Made by a program: the position numbers and the translations under genes. The notes beneath the pieces are model-generated. The model saw only the letters and a list, made by a program, of their open reading frames with translations. It did not search any database and had not been told where the DNA came from. Below, in pieces: positions 1-47,700 of a DNA stretch of 64,000 nt. Where the stretch lies: the NCBI GenBank assembly GCA_951213105.1, contig OX578150.1:27563107-27627106 (forward strand), given 5' to 3'. This stretch comes from Amaurobius ferox. Taxonomy: Eukaryota > Arthropoda > Arachnida > Araneae > Amaurobiidae. Position 1 is the stretch's first letter. Each line of letters opens with the position of its first letter.

Positions 1-1397
1 AAAGCAATGTGTTAAATGTGGAAGGAACCAAAATAATTGAGGAAAAAGAACAAGCAGAAGCATTCTTAAAAAAGTATAGTGATAATAGAAACATAGAATA
101 TCAGGAACTCAACTCAGAAGCCAAATATAAGGAGGAGATCCCAATAGTCAATACCCAGGAAATTGATCTTGCTTTTAACCTGACAAAAGATAAAACGCCA
201 GGACCGGATCAAATCTGTAAAAACGAAATTCGTAACCTTCCGGAAAATGTACAATCAAATGTGTACAGTATCATTTCAAATTCTATCCAAAAAGGTGAAA
301 TACCGATAGATTGGAAAGTTACAACGGTATACCCGGTCAATAAACCCGGTAAAAACAAACACCTTATTGAAAATTACCGTCCTATCGCAGTAACCAGCAT
401 GATCGCTAAAATTGCAGAGAGAGTAATTTTAAATCGACTCGAATGGTGGGATATCAAAAATAAAGTGTTTAATGAAAGTATTTATGGTTTTCGAAGAGGA
501 ATGGATGCTGTACAATGCCTCGATGATATATGTTTTGCTATCAGAAAGCATAGACGGGAAAAGAAATTTGTTGTAGCCATTGCTTATGACATTAAAAGTG
601 CTTATGACAATGTGGACAGAAGAATACTTATTAAGAAGCTCCTTGACCTCAAGTGCCCTACGTACTTATGTAAGTGGATACAAAACTTTTTATCTAATAG
701 GAAAATCCAAATTAAATGGAAGGGTATTTACACCAATCAGGCTGATAGCAACCTTGGAGTACCACAGGGATGCATTATCTCCCCCTTCCTTTTTAACATA
801 TACATGAACGATCTGAAAGAAAATATGAAGGAAAAGGAAATGTTTATATATGCGGATGATATTACAGTAATAATCAGCCATAAAGATGAGCAAGAAACTT
901 ATAGGAAAATCCAGAATAACCTAGGGGAAATGACAAATTGGACCAAAGAGAACAACATGGAATTGTCCACCGGGAAAACGAAAATTATAAATCTCTCCTC
1001 GAAAAGAAAAGAATTAAACCATCCAATTACTACGAATAACATAGAAATAAAATGGGAAAAAAACATATCTATTTTAGGCCTAACCTTGAATAAGAAATGG
1101 AATTGGGAGGAACATCAAAAGATTACGGAGACCAAAGTAATAAAGTCGATAGGAACGTTGAAATGGCTAACAAGCAAAAACTGGGGTCTAAACACAGAGA
1201 TATTAATGAAAATTATAAAGCAAGTCATAAACGCACAAATCGACTATGCTGCAGAGATCAGGTATGAAGAACCAAAATTCATCAGACTGAAATATGACAG
1301 GTTAGAAAATACCGCAATCAGAATTGCCACGGGTTTACCAAAATGGTCTATAAATGATGTTATGAGAGCAGAATTCAACATGCCTGAGTATGAATGA
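1..1397 (+). pseudogene. LINE reverse transcriptase (partial ORF2)
   Basis: The reading frame is open from the window edge. The first listed start, at 9, is a GTG, so the true start is upstream. Reverse transcriptase motifs are clear: K-TPGPD near 195, YRPIAVTS near 377, YGFRRG near 484, AYDIKSAYDNVD near 583-617, GVPQGCIISPFLFNIYMND near 757-810, and the catalytic YADD at about 849-860. The thumb region follows (LGLTLNKK near 1075). The protein would prime reverse transcription of its own RNA at a nicked target site. The frame stops at 1397 and the coding sense continues in another frame from 1390, so the copy is broken. Upstream endonuclease is not visible. Confidence 0.85.
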
Positions 1398-2596
1398 CAT
1401 TCGTAAAACCCACAGAATTGAAAAAAATATGATAAAAAAGGAAATAATAAAAAGAAAAGAAGGATATATAAATAGGAATATTAAAAGCTTGAAAGACAAG
1501 AAAAAGAACACTTGGGCTACTAAAAAATTGGAAAACACCAAAGATCTTATAAGAAAGGAAAATCTAATTCCAAATAGGAATTTGACAGACGTAGGCATCC
1601 CCCCGTGGGAAAAATTCACCATAGATATCAAAATAAAAGATCTGAATTTCCAAAACGCACATCCAAAAGAAGTTCCCTTTATGTTCGAGGAATTTAAAAA
1701 AGAAAAAGATAAGCAAGGATGGATCTAAAATGGAAAACGGAACGGGATTTGGAATCTATACGGATGGAAATAGCCAGAGATGTCTAAAAATCCCCAATTG
1801 CTGCTCTATATACACAGCAGAAAGTTGTGCAATCCATTATGCCGTAGAGTACATAGCGGATAAAAATCGGGAAAATGTAATTATAACCGACAGCAAATCT
1901 GCATTAGAAGCAATAAAAAATGAAAATAATAGAAAAGATATAATTATTAACAGTTTAAGAAATAAAATTAGAAAAGACAAAATCAAAACCCAATTCGTAT
2001 GGGTACCTGGTCATGCGGGTATATCTATGAATGAGGTAGCGGATAAACTCGCGAAGAGAGCAGTTATTCAAAAACATACTCCGATATACGGAATTGTGAC
2101 AGATGACGACATCAAAACCTTAACCAAACGAAGGATAAAGGATAGCTCCAAAAAAAAATGGGAAGAATCCAAATACAACGGGAGATATCCATATATCAAA
2201 AATAAGAACGGTAAAATAAAAATTACCCTAAACAGAATACAAGAAGTATTCTGTAACCGACTTAGAACTAAATCGATACTGACAGGGAATATCCTTAGTA
2301 AATGGGACAATAGCATAAGTAAGGAATGTTCAAGATGTAAAAAAATCAATGACATAGAGCATGTTATGATGAGCTGCAAACTGTATGGAGGGGAAAGGAA
2401 AAAATGCTTTCAATATCTAGAAGCGCAGCAAAAGAACAGTATGATTTCTCTTAACAGTCTTTTGGATTTCTACAATTATCCTAATCCCAATGAAGCAATG
2501 TACGTTATAAGCAAGGTTTGCTTAAAATGGTTTATTTACGAATTCAAATGGTTTAGTTTTTCTACAGAGCAGCTTGATTCCAAGTGCAGGAAGTAA
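1390..2596 (+). pseudogene. LINE linker, RNase H domain and CCHC motif
   Basis: A linker in a second frame (1390-1728) leads into an RNase H domain in a third frame. The first catalytic acidic residue sits in a K-DGSK motif at about 1708-1722, just before the formal start at 1730. It is followed by YTAES near 1809, ITDSKSALEAI near 1884 and GHAGISMNEVADKLA near 2010, giving the usual D-E-D-D set. A cysteine cluster, CSRC...HVMMSC, lies near 2328-2375. RNase H would degrade the RNA strand of the RNA-DNA hybrid. Two frame changes separate RT, linker and RNase H, so this is a decaying copy. The stop is at 2594-2596. Confidence 0.8.
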
Positions 2597-3039
2597 AATC
2601 CCCTCATTTGGGGAAAAAAGGGTTCTTTGGAGTATGTAATTAATGATTAAACTCCAGTTTACTTCTCTAACTGAGAAGAAAAGAAAGAAAGAAAGAAGAC
2701 GGATTAGTGTGAATTGATGCTTTGCGTTGTTCCTCTGGCGGATAGCCAAAGCAACTGACGAACGCGTCAGTGGAAACCCGGCCTTAATCAACTAACCAAC
2801 CAACAAACAAATAAACCAGAACTGTTTATACTCCTCGTTGTTGTTGCTCATAACCTCCTGTTTCGGTCGAACCTCAAACAGGACCAGTGATGCCAGAAGA
2901 AGGACAAAGAATGACACAAGACGAGATCACAAAGTTTATTAATACAAACAAGCATCACTGACGAAGGTCTGGGGGAGTGCAGCTTCACTTTAAGCGAGGA
3001 CCCAGAAGGCGGAAGACTGACTTCATCCTCAAGTAAACA

Positions 3040-3140
3040 ACCATGCCTTACTCGGGATTCAAACCCAAGCCCACTAGACAGCAGTCGGAGACGCTATCCA
3101 CTTCACCGCCTGGGCGGCATACTCCTCGTTTACATGGGGA
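3040..3140 (-). repeat. tRNA-derived SINE head (candidate)
   Basis: On the minus strand the segment has a box-A-like GGTGAAGTGGATAGCG and a box-B-like GGGTTTGAATCCC spaced as in a tRNA gene, ending near GAGTAAGGC. It does not fold into an obviously intact cloverleaf, so a SINE head is more likely than a working tRNA. The surrounding 2816-3290 has an AATAAA-like site on the minus strand near 2935 and a TATATAAG near 3231 on the plus strand, and may be an LTR or SINE body. I cannot name it. Confidence 0.4.
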
Positions 3141-3289
3141 TCACTTTAGGGTGGTACGGTCCTCTTGCCACACGAACGTATTTGAATTGATGGCAAGAAA
3201 TCTCCACTTGTACCTGAAGGATGAGAGTGCCTATATAAGAGAGTGACGACAAAGGGCGTAATGCGCGTGCGCCGACCGCTGCCATTTAT

Positions 3290-4560
3290 GAAACAGAATA
3301 ATGTAAACAAGCCTTATATATTTTACAAGACATTTTATTTCAAACACAAAAATTTCTGTGACAATAGTTTTGAAAAGTTTAATCATCTTTGATCTGTCAA
3401 AGGAGGAATTCATTCAACACGAAGCACGCCGAATGAGGGACCAACTGAACGAAACCTTAATTTAATGGATCTTGTACATTTATAAAATACTGTTTTTTAA
3501 TGAAAACTTATCACTTAAAGTATTTCACATCTGTATTTTCGCTGAGAACCCCCAAGATACTTTAAGGGACTTTTTTTTCACACAATGTAAATTATGGGAA
3601 TGGGAGGAAAACCAGAACATAGCTACGAACACTTTCGACCCATCAGAATTCATTGCCTCGTATGTCAGCACTCTCTTATATAAGCACTCTAGTGGGAAGA
3701 ATAATATTGTTGCGACCGTGTAGCGTTCCTCACTAGAGTCTTTTCTTTTGAGAACCAGACGGATAAATATCCCGTAGAGACTTTCCTATGACGTGCATCT
3801 AGTGTTGCCAGATGCTAAAGTTCGGAAGAGGGTTTCCAGATTTGACAAATTATTGCCGATTTGTCGCGTTTTCGAAGATTCGAGAAAGACCTATTAATAA
3901 ATAATATTCTACGAGAGAGATTTCCAGGAGTTTCTATAGAGCGTCTATAAAAAGAATCATCATTCAGTTAGAGAGCAGTTGACGAGATATGAACTGTTAT
4001 GAAATGCATGCCTTGTTTATTAATTATTTCCTTTCTAAATTTAACTTTCGGCGAATTTCATTTTACTTTCGATTCTAAAACTTGTTTTTAAATTTTATTC
4101 CAAATTGATAACGCGCCAGTTCTGTAATTTGGCCTTTTGGATCTTTCCCGCCAGTTTCGGTAAACCTTGGCGTAGTGTTTCGTTCCCGCGTGTTTGTACA
4201 TGTACCGCGGATTTGCTTTTCATATAGAATCGTATGGGAACTTCTTTTTCTGTCGTCATGAACTTGCGCAGGTATACTAAAGACGCTTCGTCGTGGAAAT
4301 TGTGAATAGTTTCAGTTGGCGATCGGTAGGACGCGTTTAGCCGTCAGGCTTAAAATGGAACATTTATTCTTAAAATATTATAAGTAATATTAATTAAATG
4401 AAAGAGTAAAGTATTCTAATAGCAAGGTGAGATGCTGTTAAGTCGGGAAATTATATGTTGTCGATAATTTTGGAATGTATGATAAATTTCTAATTTCGAT
4501 TCTCATAATATGTTTAATTAAATGATATCAAATATATTGAAAGCTCTTACACACTTATCG
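3290..4560. other. Gene-free AT-rich stretch with one strong hairpin
   Basis: I see no coding exon here. The only structured feature is an inverted repeat: 3686-3698 (ACTCTAGTGGGAA) pairs with 3726-3739 (TTCCTCACTAGAGT), with a 27-base loop. It could be the end of an unidentified element. Confidence 0.4.
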
Positions 4561-4561
4561 A

Positions 4562-4728
4562 GCAGGTCCTTCCGAGAGGTTGGTGGTAGGGGAAGGAGGG
4601 TACGGTCCCTGTGGATGCCTCCCCCACTGGGTTCCGGTCCAAATTGGGTGGCATTTCCCGGCCGTCCAAACAGTTACCTTACACCTTTCTGGTAGGTCGG
4701 ACGGTCTGGGTTTCAACAACAACAACAC
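4562..4728 (+). repeat. SINE 3' part (same family as 11740-13160)
   Basis: It carries the body and tail of the window's main tRNA-derived SINE: the GTCCTTCCGAGAGG start, a GGTGGTAGGGGAAGGAGG stretch, the GGATGCCTCCCCCACTGGG block, the CCGTCC...GGACGG stem and a final GTCTGGGTTTCAACAACAA tail. The tRNA-like head is missing, so it is a 5'-truncated copy. Confidence 0.8.
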
Positions 4729-5150
4729 TTATCGAGCATTATTGTAGTTATATGGAAATCATAAATCCTGATGTAATTATATGGATTAAGAAATATCTGA
4801 TTTAATAGAGAAGATTTAAAGAGTTCAAATGTCATCGTCCACGACAACATGCCACTCATCCACCGCTTTCTCCATATGAGTTCGTTCCATAGCAATCACC
4901 GATGTTCCAACCTCAGCTAATTGGAAGTATCCGGAGTCCTGAAGAGTTTCTTCGACGTAGCTGATACTTTTCCGACCTGTTCCGGTATTGACCGCCTGCT
5001 TCACTTGCGCTCCTTTTCAAACTATACCTTCGTAGTTGGAAGTATGCTATCGAAAGCATATCTTGTACTGATACACTGAACGGCCATATCAGTACAGAAC
5101 TACATTGAACTGGGACTTTCGTCAATGTTTTGAGAATAGTAGCGGTTTTT

Positions 5151-6327
5151 TTAACACTTTACAACATAGTTGAAAAGTGTCTATGACTTTGTTCATTCTG
5201 TCTGTCTGTCTGTCTGTCCGTTAGCACGATAACTGCCGTAAAAATGACTCTATCAAAATGAAATTTTAGTATGCTTTTCAGACGGTCTGTGGGACCTATG
5301 GGAATATAAATAAATCATATCACCCAATTAGTTTTTTATTGAACCCGGGTTGAAAAAATGAAATACATTGAACCCTATGGGACCATATTTTTCAAACATT
5401 TTTTAAGCACATTTAAAATTCACAAATTGCTTCGAAAATTTTAGGAAATATTCACATTATCTCATAAAATATATAAAAAAAATTTTAAAATATGTTAGGT
5501 AGATTTTTAATTAAAAATAATTTAATATAGGGAGAAAAACGAATTCAATTAAATTCTAACTTTTGCGACATCCTCCAGAAAGAAAAAATAGATATATTAT
5601 ATAATAAATATCTTTCCAAGAGTTTAATTATTTTGTGTATGAGAGAGGCTTCACATTTTAAAATAAATTTGGTAGATAACAATTTTTCAAATTTTTTATT
5701 TTATTTTTATATAACTTTTCATGATATACTTATTTGATGGCGTTTTTAATGCACTTTTCTACGTCCTAGAGAATTAAAATTTGGTACACAGCTTAAATTT
5801 GTAGAACATTTTATTCTACAACAATTTGGTGGATCATTAAATATAGATCCTACATTTTTTTCGAAATGGCTTGCAAATAATCCCCGTTCACTTCTATAAA
5901 TCATTGTTGTAATATTGTTAAAAATTCTGATGTGGACATCACATGTCTTTCCCTGCTGACTCATATTCACGTTTCTCTTTTTTTTATGACGTCATTTGAA
6001 TGAATTTCAGTTGTTTACGATGAAGTTTTCAAATATAATAAATTTTCGTAGTATTATGATAATTCTAAAATTATTACTGAGGAATGTATCACATTTTAGA
6101 GATGTTTAAACCATGCAATTTATATTTCAATGCCGTCATTTGAATGAAGTTCATTTTTTTCGATGAAGGTTTAAGTTTTCAAATATAATAAATTAATGTA
6201 GTATTATGATAAGTTTTAAAATATTACCGAGGAATGTATTGCATTTTAGACATGTTTAAATAAAATTGCATTGAAGTTGGAAAGTGTTTCATAATCAATG
6301 CTTTAAGCATGATTGATCTTTCTTGTT
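5151..6327 (+). repeat. Family A dispersed repeat, copy 1
   Basis: It begins with the family's AACACTTTACAAC...GAAAAGTGT end, then a CTGT tetranucleotide tract at about 5198-5219. It ends in the hairpin-forming CAATGCTTTAAGCATGATTG and TCTTGTT. About 500 bp of it (5480-5990) matches the version nested in the pogo element at 49153-51213 rather than the minus-strand copies. No open frame of note. Probably a non-autonomous DNA element. Confidence 0.7.
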
Positions 6328-6331
6328 TTTT

Positions 6332-6475
6332 TAAATTAGGGAAGCATTTAAGTTCTGTTTAACTGTATATTATTCTTGTTTACGCCGTGGTTGTGAATAA
6401 ATGTATTAGTTATTCAGAAATTTGGTCTCGTTCTTATATCCTCATCCACGATTTCACGGGATACGTCGTAACAAT
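6332..6475 (+). repeat. LTR 3' end fragment (pair with 23650-23815)
   Basis: The segment aligns by eye with 23650-23815: GAAGCATTTA, GTATATT.TTC.T.TTTACG, GTGTTAGTTATCC/TTCAGA and TTCTATCCT, ending CGTCGTAACA. The architecture (polyadenylation-like sequence, then a TAACA end) resembles a retrotransposon LTR 3' terminus. The rest of the element is not adjacent. Confidence 0.5.
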
Positions 6476-6631
6476 TTTTTTTCCTTCACGAACTGGTACC
6501 TCGCTCCTCTTTAGAAAGTTTTTATTTCCACCTCATATTTTGGAAATAAGAATTTTCTCTAATTCTCGAATACTTTGTTCAAAGAATGCACATGATATAA
6601 TCAGTAACAAATTTCAATTCATTCAGTTTGC

Positions 6632-6637
6632 TTTATT
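6632..6637 (-). promoter_or_regulatory. Polyadenylation signal of the F-box gene
   Basis: AATAAA on the minus strand (TTTATT on the plus strand), about 40 bases downstream of the exon 5 stop codon. Confidence 0.6.
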
Positions 6638-6675
6638 CATAATCACCAAATTTTGGTCATGTGTATACAAAATAA

Positions 6676-41379
<34,704 letters not shown>

Positions 41380-41733
41380 CGTAGAAATAACACAAGTGAG
41401 AAAGTTGGATCAGGAACTCGGCTATGAGAACAAAACAAGCAAATGCTGGCGATCACACGCTAAACAACTCAATGCAGTAATGCACAGCGCGGGAGAACGA
41501 GTTTGTGGACGAGTTGACTTATCAGAGGAGGTAATAGAGGGAGAAAACGTTCAGGCGTTCGGGAGGGGACGATAGATTGCAATCACAGACTAATATAGTG
41601 TTCTGTGACTGCATTGACGGTCTAGTAGTTGTTAGAGTGCATTTGCTTGTTTTGTGCTCAAAGCGATTCATCTTAACGTGCTTATTTATACAAGAGTTCC
41701 TGATCCGACTTTCTCACTTCTGTTATTTCTACG
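41380..41733. promoter_or_regulatory. Shared bidirectional promoter region between the two F-box copies
   Basis: 354 bp lie between the two start codons. The outer parts are inverted repeats of each other (GCATTTGCTTGTTTTGT at about 41441 inverted and 41639 direct). About 200 bp in the middle (41442-41638) is unique, GC-richer than its surroundings, and must hold both promoters. No clear TATA box is seen in the unique part. Confidence 0.65.
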
Positions 41734-41778
41734 ATGGAGTTCCCATCTGATGTGGAAATGGAACAGACTCTTCCCAAT
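41734..41778 (+). CDS. F-box gene exon 1, right arm
   Basis: MEFPSDVEMEQTLPN then AAT|GTAAGT at 41778/41779. It differs from the left copy by one replacement (H to P). Confidence 0.8.
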
Positions 41779-44700
41779 GTAAGTATTGCATTTTATGTTA
41801 CAGATAATCTGATGTGTCCATCGCGCCCTTTTTCTGACAGATTCAAAAATTTGATTTCGTGGAGAAATAATAGCACATGTTAGTGCATTTTATACTTTCC
41901 CTGCGACACATGGTAATGTATAAGGAAAGTATTGGAATCATGTCGAAAATCGTTACTCAAGTTTTCGACGGAACTGCACGTTTTGAGGCTTTGAGACTTC
42001 TAGAACACGAACAAACAAATATTAACGTGGCGCCTGTGTGTGTGTGTGTGTGCAATGTATGTATCCACTCTAACTCAAAAACAAATTAAACAATTTTCAT
42101 GAAATTTGGTGAATAAGACACATTTTGGTAGGATTCGGAATAAAGAAACCCGAATATGTTTTCGAAATGGCCCACAAAAATCGCATGTATCCACTCTGGA
42201 TAATTATTTACCAAATTTCCCAAAGTTCGGTAGATTAGACGCCTGTAGGTGTCCTTGGTGCTGATTAGATTTTGGCACGATTCAGGAAATCATGCATTTT
42301 TTTTTTTTTTCAAAATGGTTCGCAAATGTCATGAAAATCTAAAATAAAAGACTACATATACTCAACAAATGTATCAATTAAACGATTGTTTTAAACGTAA
42401 TTTTTGGTGATAAGAAGAATAATGCCAACTCTATTGCTCTAGGATTAGTCGCCGGCCACATATCTTGCTAACGTAAACCCTTGGGTTGGTCGTGTGGTCT
42501 GGGTCTTCAACACTCTAGGATTAGTCGTTATCGAAATATTTGAGTTTTTTTGCATTTTTACTAAACCGCCTTTGAAAATATGTGCAATCACCAAATGAAA
42601 ACGAAAATTGAATTGTAAGTGCAAATAGGGAGTCATTTCAAATAAGTGTGCGTGTTATTTTGTGAAATAAAACTTAATTTGATGAATTATTTAAGAGAAC
42701 ATGAATTTAAGCCTGTAAGGAAAGTCATGTGTTGCCCACATCAGATTTTTGATGCTAGAGCTCGTTAACAACTTTAGGCTTGTTACCTATTAACGTATGG
42801 GTACCAAATGTGAAGTAATTTGCTTCATCATTTCTAGAGATATCACTGTGGAAAAGTATTTATCTTAATTTCTTTTTCATCAAATAATAACCACTAATCA
42901 AAAATGTTATTTTAGTTTTGGTTGCAAGCAAAGCCATTTAATAATAGTGAAAATATTTATATACTTCTTTAAATATTTACTCTCTTAAATTAGAAAACGT
43001 GCAATATCTCAAGAACGGCTCAGATTGGCATCCGCATAAAAAAAAATTTAAAAATGAAATGGCTATTTTCGCGATAAATTCTATAAAATAATAGTTGAGA
43101 AATGAAAAATGCTTGGTTCGTCCAAAAGAATTCATTAAATTTAAACTGCAAATTTTATAATTGCGTTATTGTCTGTGCAGTTATAATTACACAAAATACT
43201 TTACAAGACTGAAAAGTCAAGTTTATAGAAACTTGAGATATACATTTTAAATTCAAATTGCAAATGGGAGGTATATTTCCTTCCAACATTTTTAAAGGGA
43301 GGGGATTATAAATGGTTTGTGGAGAGGTAAGTAGGCGTACATAAATGTTTGTAACAAACTAACATAAAAACTTCAATATAATTACTGTACTTATCGTATT
43401 TAATAAACAACTCAAATGCGACATTTTACATAACAACAAGAAAGATCAATCATGCTTAAATCATTGATTATGAAACACTTTCCAACTTCAATGCAACTTA
43501 AAAAAGTCTAAAATGCAATACATTCCTCGGTAATATTTTAAAACTTATCACAATACTACATTAATTTATTATATTTGAAAACTTAAACCTTCATTGAAAA
43601 AAATGAACTTCATTCAAATGACGGCATTGAAATAGAAATTGCCTGGTTTAAATACCTCTAAAATGCGATACATTCCACGGTACTATTTTTAAAACTAACA
43701 TAATACTACGATAATTTATTATATTTGAAAACTTCATCGAAAACAACTGAAATTCATTCAAATGACGTCATAGAAAAAATAACACGCCTGGATCTCTCTA
43801 TAAAAACAGCATTTCATTCATAACTTTCTCCCATTCATTTCATTGATCACAATACTATAATAATTTATTTTATTTAAAAATTAAGACCATGGAGCTACAA
43901 GTAATTAAACTCTATGCTTAAAACTTCATCGCAAAAAATCGTCCGTGTCTTTATAAAATCAATTAATATTTCATTCATATCAGCCATGCAGACTCCATGG
44001 GCTAAATTATTTTGTGAAAGAAATACAGCAATTCTAATACAACTCATTCTACATATTTTGCTGTTTACATTTTACATAAGTTAAAAATAGGCTTCGTTGT
44101 AGAAATAATCAAATTTGGATAATCATTTAAACTTAGATATATTGTAATTGCGTTGTTTCAGTATGTAGATGCACAGAATTTAGGCAAAAATAAAGTAGTT
44201 TTAGGACGGATACAACACTCAATATGAATTAAAAAGAACTTTAAAAATCACGATTTTGACGCAAGATGGATGCCATATATCATTTTGAAGTGGGTCATGT
44301 GATCTTTTCATTTCATGGTCACGTGATTGTTTCATATAAGAGGTGTAATTATTATTTTAATTTTTATTTAAAAAACTACTGAATATATTTCGCTGAATTT
44401 TTTTTTATATATTTTATGGAACAATTTAAATATTACCTAAAATTTTCGAAGCAATTTGCGAATTTTAAATCCGCGTAAAAAATGTTTGAAAAATTAGGTC
44501 CCATAGCGCTCAATGTATTTCATTTTTTCAACCCGGGTTCAATCCCAAACTAATTGGGTGATATTATTCATTTATATTCCCATAGGTCGCACAAACCGTC
44601 TGAACAACATACTAAAATTTCATTTTGATTAAGTTATTTTTACGGCAGTTATCGTGCTAACGGACAGACAGACAGAATGAACAAAGTCATAAACACTTTT

Positions 44701-47700
44701 CAACTTTGTTGTAAAGTGTTAAAAACGGGTTATGTAAAATGATTTATTTATGAATTAAAAATAATGTAATAATTTATCAAATTCGTCTATCCTTCATATT
44801 ATGCAATAACCTGCATGCTTCTGCGATTTGTTCTAATATTTAAGCACGGTCAGTTTTTGAAATCTTCAAAGAATTTAAATTTGTGTTAGTGTATTTCTAA
44901 CTTTTCTAAACTATATTTTTCATTTGCTCTTGAAGCTCATAACAGCATTATTTGCCTGGAAATAATTAACCAAATAACCCTAAATAATTTGTTTGAATAT
45001 GAAATTTTGCTCGCTTAGTCAGCATAACACACTTGAAACTGGTACTCTTTGGGATATCTGAATAAGAATAATAAAATGATCATAAAAATAAACAGGAAAT
45101 AAGCACGTTTTCCAATGTTGATTATTAAGGACACGACACCACAATTAAAAGTAGTCTTCAGATGTGTTTATTCAATTTCAATGACTTAACAAATGAAAAA
45201 AAAATGTTTTCTGTTCAGTGTCTTAAATCATCTCTATTTTTTTAAAAGTTGAAAAGTGTTTATGACTTTGTTCATTCTGTCTGTCTGTCTGTCTGTCCGT
45301 TAGCACGATAACTGCCGTAAAAATGACTTAATCAAAATGAAATTTTAGTATGTTGTTCAGACGGTCTGTAGAACCTATGGGAATATAAATGAATAATATC
45401 ACCCAATTAGTTTTGGATTGAACCCGGGTTGAAAAAATGAAATACATTGAGCGCTATGGGACCTAATTTTTCAAACATTTTTTACGCGGATTTAAAATTC
45501 GCAAATTGCTTCGAAAATTTTAGGTAATATTTAAATTGTTCCATAAAATAGCATATCTGCATAGCTGATATGAATGAAATAGCCATTGATTTTACAAAGA
45601 TCAGACGATTTTTTTCGATGAAGTTTTACGCATAGAGTTTAATTACTTGCACCTCCATGGTCTTAATTTTTAAATAAAATAAATTATTATAGTATTGTGA
45701 TGAATGACATGAATGGGAAATTATTTATGAATGAAATGATGCTTTTATAGAGAGAGCCAGGCGTGTTATTTTTTCTATGACGTCATTTGAATGAATTTCA
45801 GTTGTTTTCGATGAAGATTTCAAATATAACAAATTATCGTAGTATTACGATAATTCTAAAATTATTACCGAGGAATGTATCACATTTTAGAGATGTTTAA
45901 ACCAGGCAATTTATATTTCAATGCCGTCATTTGAATAATAAAGTTCATTTTTTTCGATGAAGGTTTAAGTTTGCAAATATAATAAATTAATGTAGTATTG
46001 TGAGAAGTTTTAAAATATTATCGAGGAATGTATTGCATTTTAGATATGTTTAAATAAAATTGCATTGAAGTTGGAAAGTGTTTCATAATCAATGCTTTAA
46101 GCATGATTGATCTTTCTTGTTTAAATATATTTTAATTCTTTTATTACTATTTCCTTACATTCTTTACCCTCCAGTTTCTTAATCAAATATATAAGCGCCT
46201 GTGCTATTATTCTTGTATTTAGATAACTCTGAATTTTGTTTAACGTGCGTTTGTTTATTACTTTTCTTACAACTACGGAAGAAAAAAAGAAAATTTGGTA
46301 TTTTATTTCTCCTTAAAAAAATTAAAAATGTACTAATTTTCTCTTAGTTTCAATGTGTTAGATTTTTTTTTATACCAAACTCAAATATTTTTGTTCTTTA
46401 TTTATCCCCACCGCATTTTATTGGTGATGTCCCATTTCATCTGGGGACAAACCATTTTATTATTCTCTCTCTCTTTGTAATTACCCTGAAGTGTCCGTAA
46501 TATTTTTCATGTGATTGCGTTTATCTCCAAATAATTTTCCCATTTTTTTGTCCATTAATTTCCAAAACAAAGAAAAAACGAATATTTTCTTCCTCCGCTC
46601 CCCCCCCCCCCCCCCCCATTCTTCTTCAGTGACTGGGAAATTTGAAAAAAAAATGTTGTTTTTCTCTTAGTGTCGATGTTCGATTTTTTGATACCCCACT
46701 GGATTCCACATTTTTGCTTTCCTTATATATATACAGTGAAACCCCGATTTTACGTCCCCCGAATCTACGTTTTTCCCGCATTTTACGTTTTTTCATCAGG
46801 TCCCATATTTCCGTATACCAATACATGTTAATTTAACCCGGATTGTAAATTTGTTATTTATGGACTTTCCCGCATTTTACGTGTTTTCCCTGGACTGGAA
46901 AGTAAAAAAAAAAATTAAAATTTGCAATAACTTACAAAAAAATTTGCAAAAAAAAAAAGCAATACTACTATTTTTTCCTTTTGTGCTTTTTTAAAGCTAA
47001 TCCACGTTGTTGAAAGTTAATCATGAAAACAGAAACGGATTCCACAGACTCCTGTCTTCTGAAATCCTGTCTTCCTGTCCAGACTCCTGTCTTCTTGGAT
47101 TCCCCCCCCCCTTCCTTTGTTGAACACCCGCTGTCGCGGACTGCTCCCTTCCCTGGGAAGAACACTCCAGTTAACCAATCAGATGGGGGTGGCTCCTTTT
47201 CTTTCGTCGGGGAGGGGGGGGGGGGGCAGGCCTTACCCTTCTCCACGTTTTCAGATAAGCCTTTCAGTTGCTGTTTAGCACGCGGTGGTCGCATTTCTAA
47301 CCTTTTTGTACCAAAATGACGAGTAAAAAACGCAAAAACTTTTCTGTTGCTGAGAAAGCCGAAATTGTTAAACAATTTGATGAATTTCACGGAACCAAAT
47401 TAGCGTTCGCTCAATCGCAAGGAATTCCCGTGACAACCCTGCAATCCATACTACAGAAAAAAGAATGCATTGAAAAAAACATCGAGAAAGTGGGTGAAAA
47501 AAATTCCAAGAAACGGAAAACATTGAAAAAATCGCCGTACGACGAGCTGGAAGGTATCTTAGTAAAGTGGTTGAAAGAAGCTCGTGCCGCGAATGTACCT
47601 ATAAATGGCACGATAATAAGAGAAAAAGCTCTAGAAATCGCCGATAGGCTTGGTGGTTTGAAAGACTTCACAGCTTTAAATGGCTGGATTGACAGAATGA

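Larger units (their letters stand above)
1..2815 (+). mobile_element. LINE (I/Jockey-like, RNase H-bearing), 3' half
   Basis: The window opens inside a non-LTR retrotransposon. In order it shows a reverse transcriptase region, an RNase H domain, a CCHC-type cysteine cluster, a short 3' UTR and a simple A/C-rich tail of ACCAAC/ACAAA-like repeats at about 2785-2815. The upstream part (ORF1, endonuclease) lies before the window or is missing. At least two frame changes, near 1390 and 1700, mark it as a non-functional copy. RNase H after RT in one LINE points to the I/R1/LOA-type assemblage rather than RTE or CR1; the exact clade cannot be settled by eye. Confidence 0.85.

Noticed and set aside
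5198..5219. CTGT tract as a CRISPR-like or regulatory array
   Set aside because: It is a short tetranucleotide microsatellite found at the same place in other family A copies; there are no spacers, and the genome is eukaryotic.
46968..47390. A 140-residue minus-strand open frame overlapping the pogo 5' region
   Set aside because: Low-complexity proline and glycine composition from C/G homopolymers; antisense to the transposase leader and no family resemblance.
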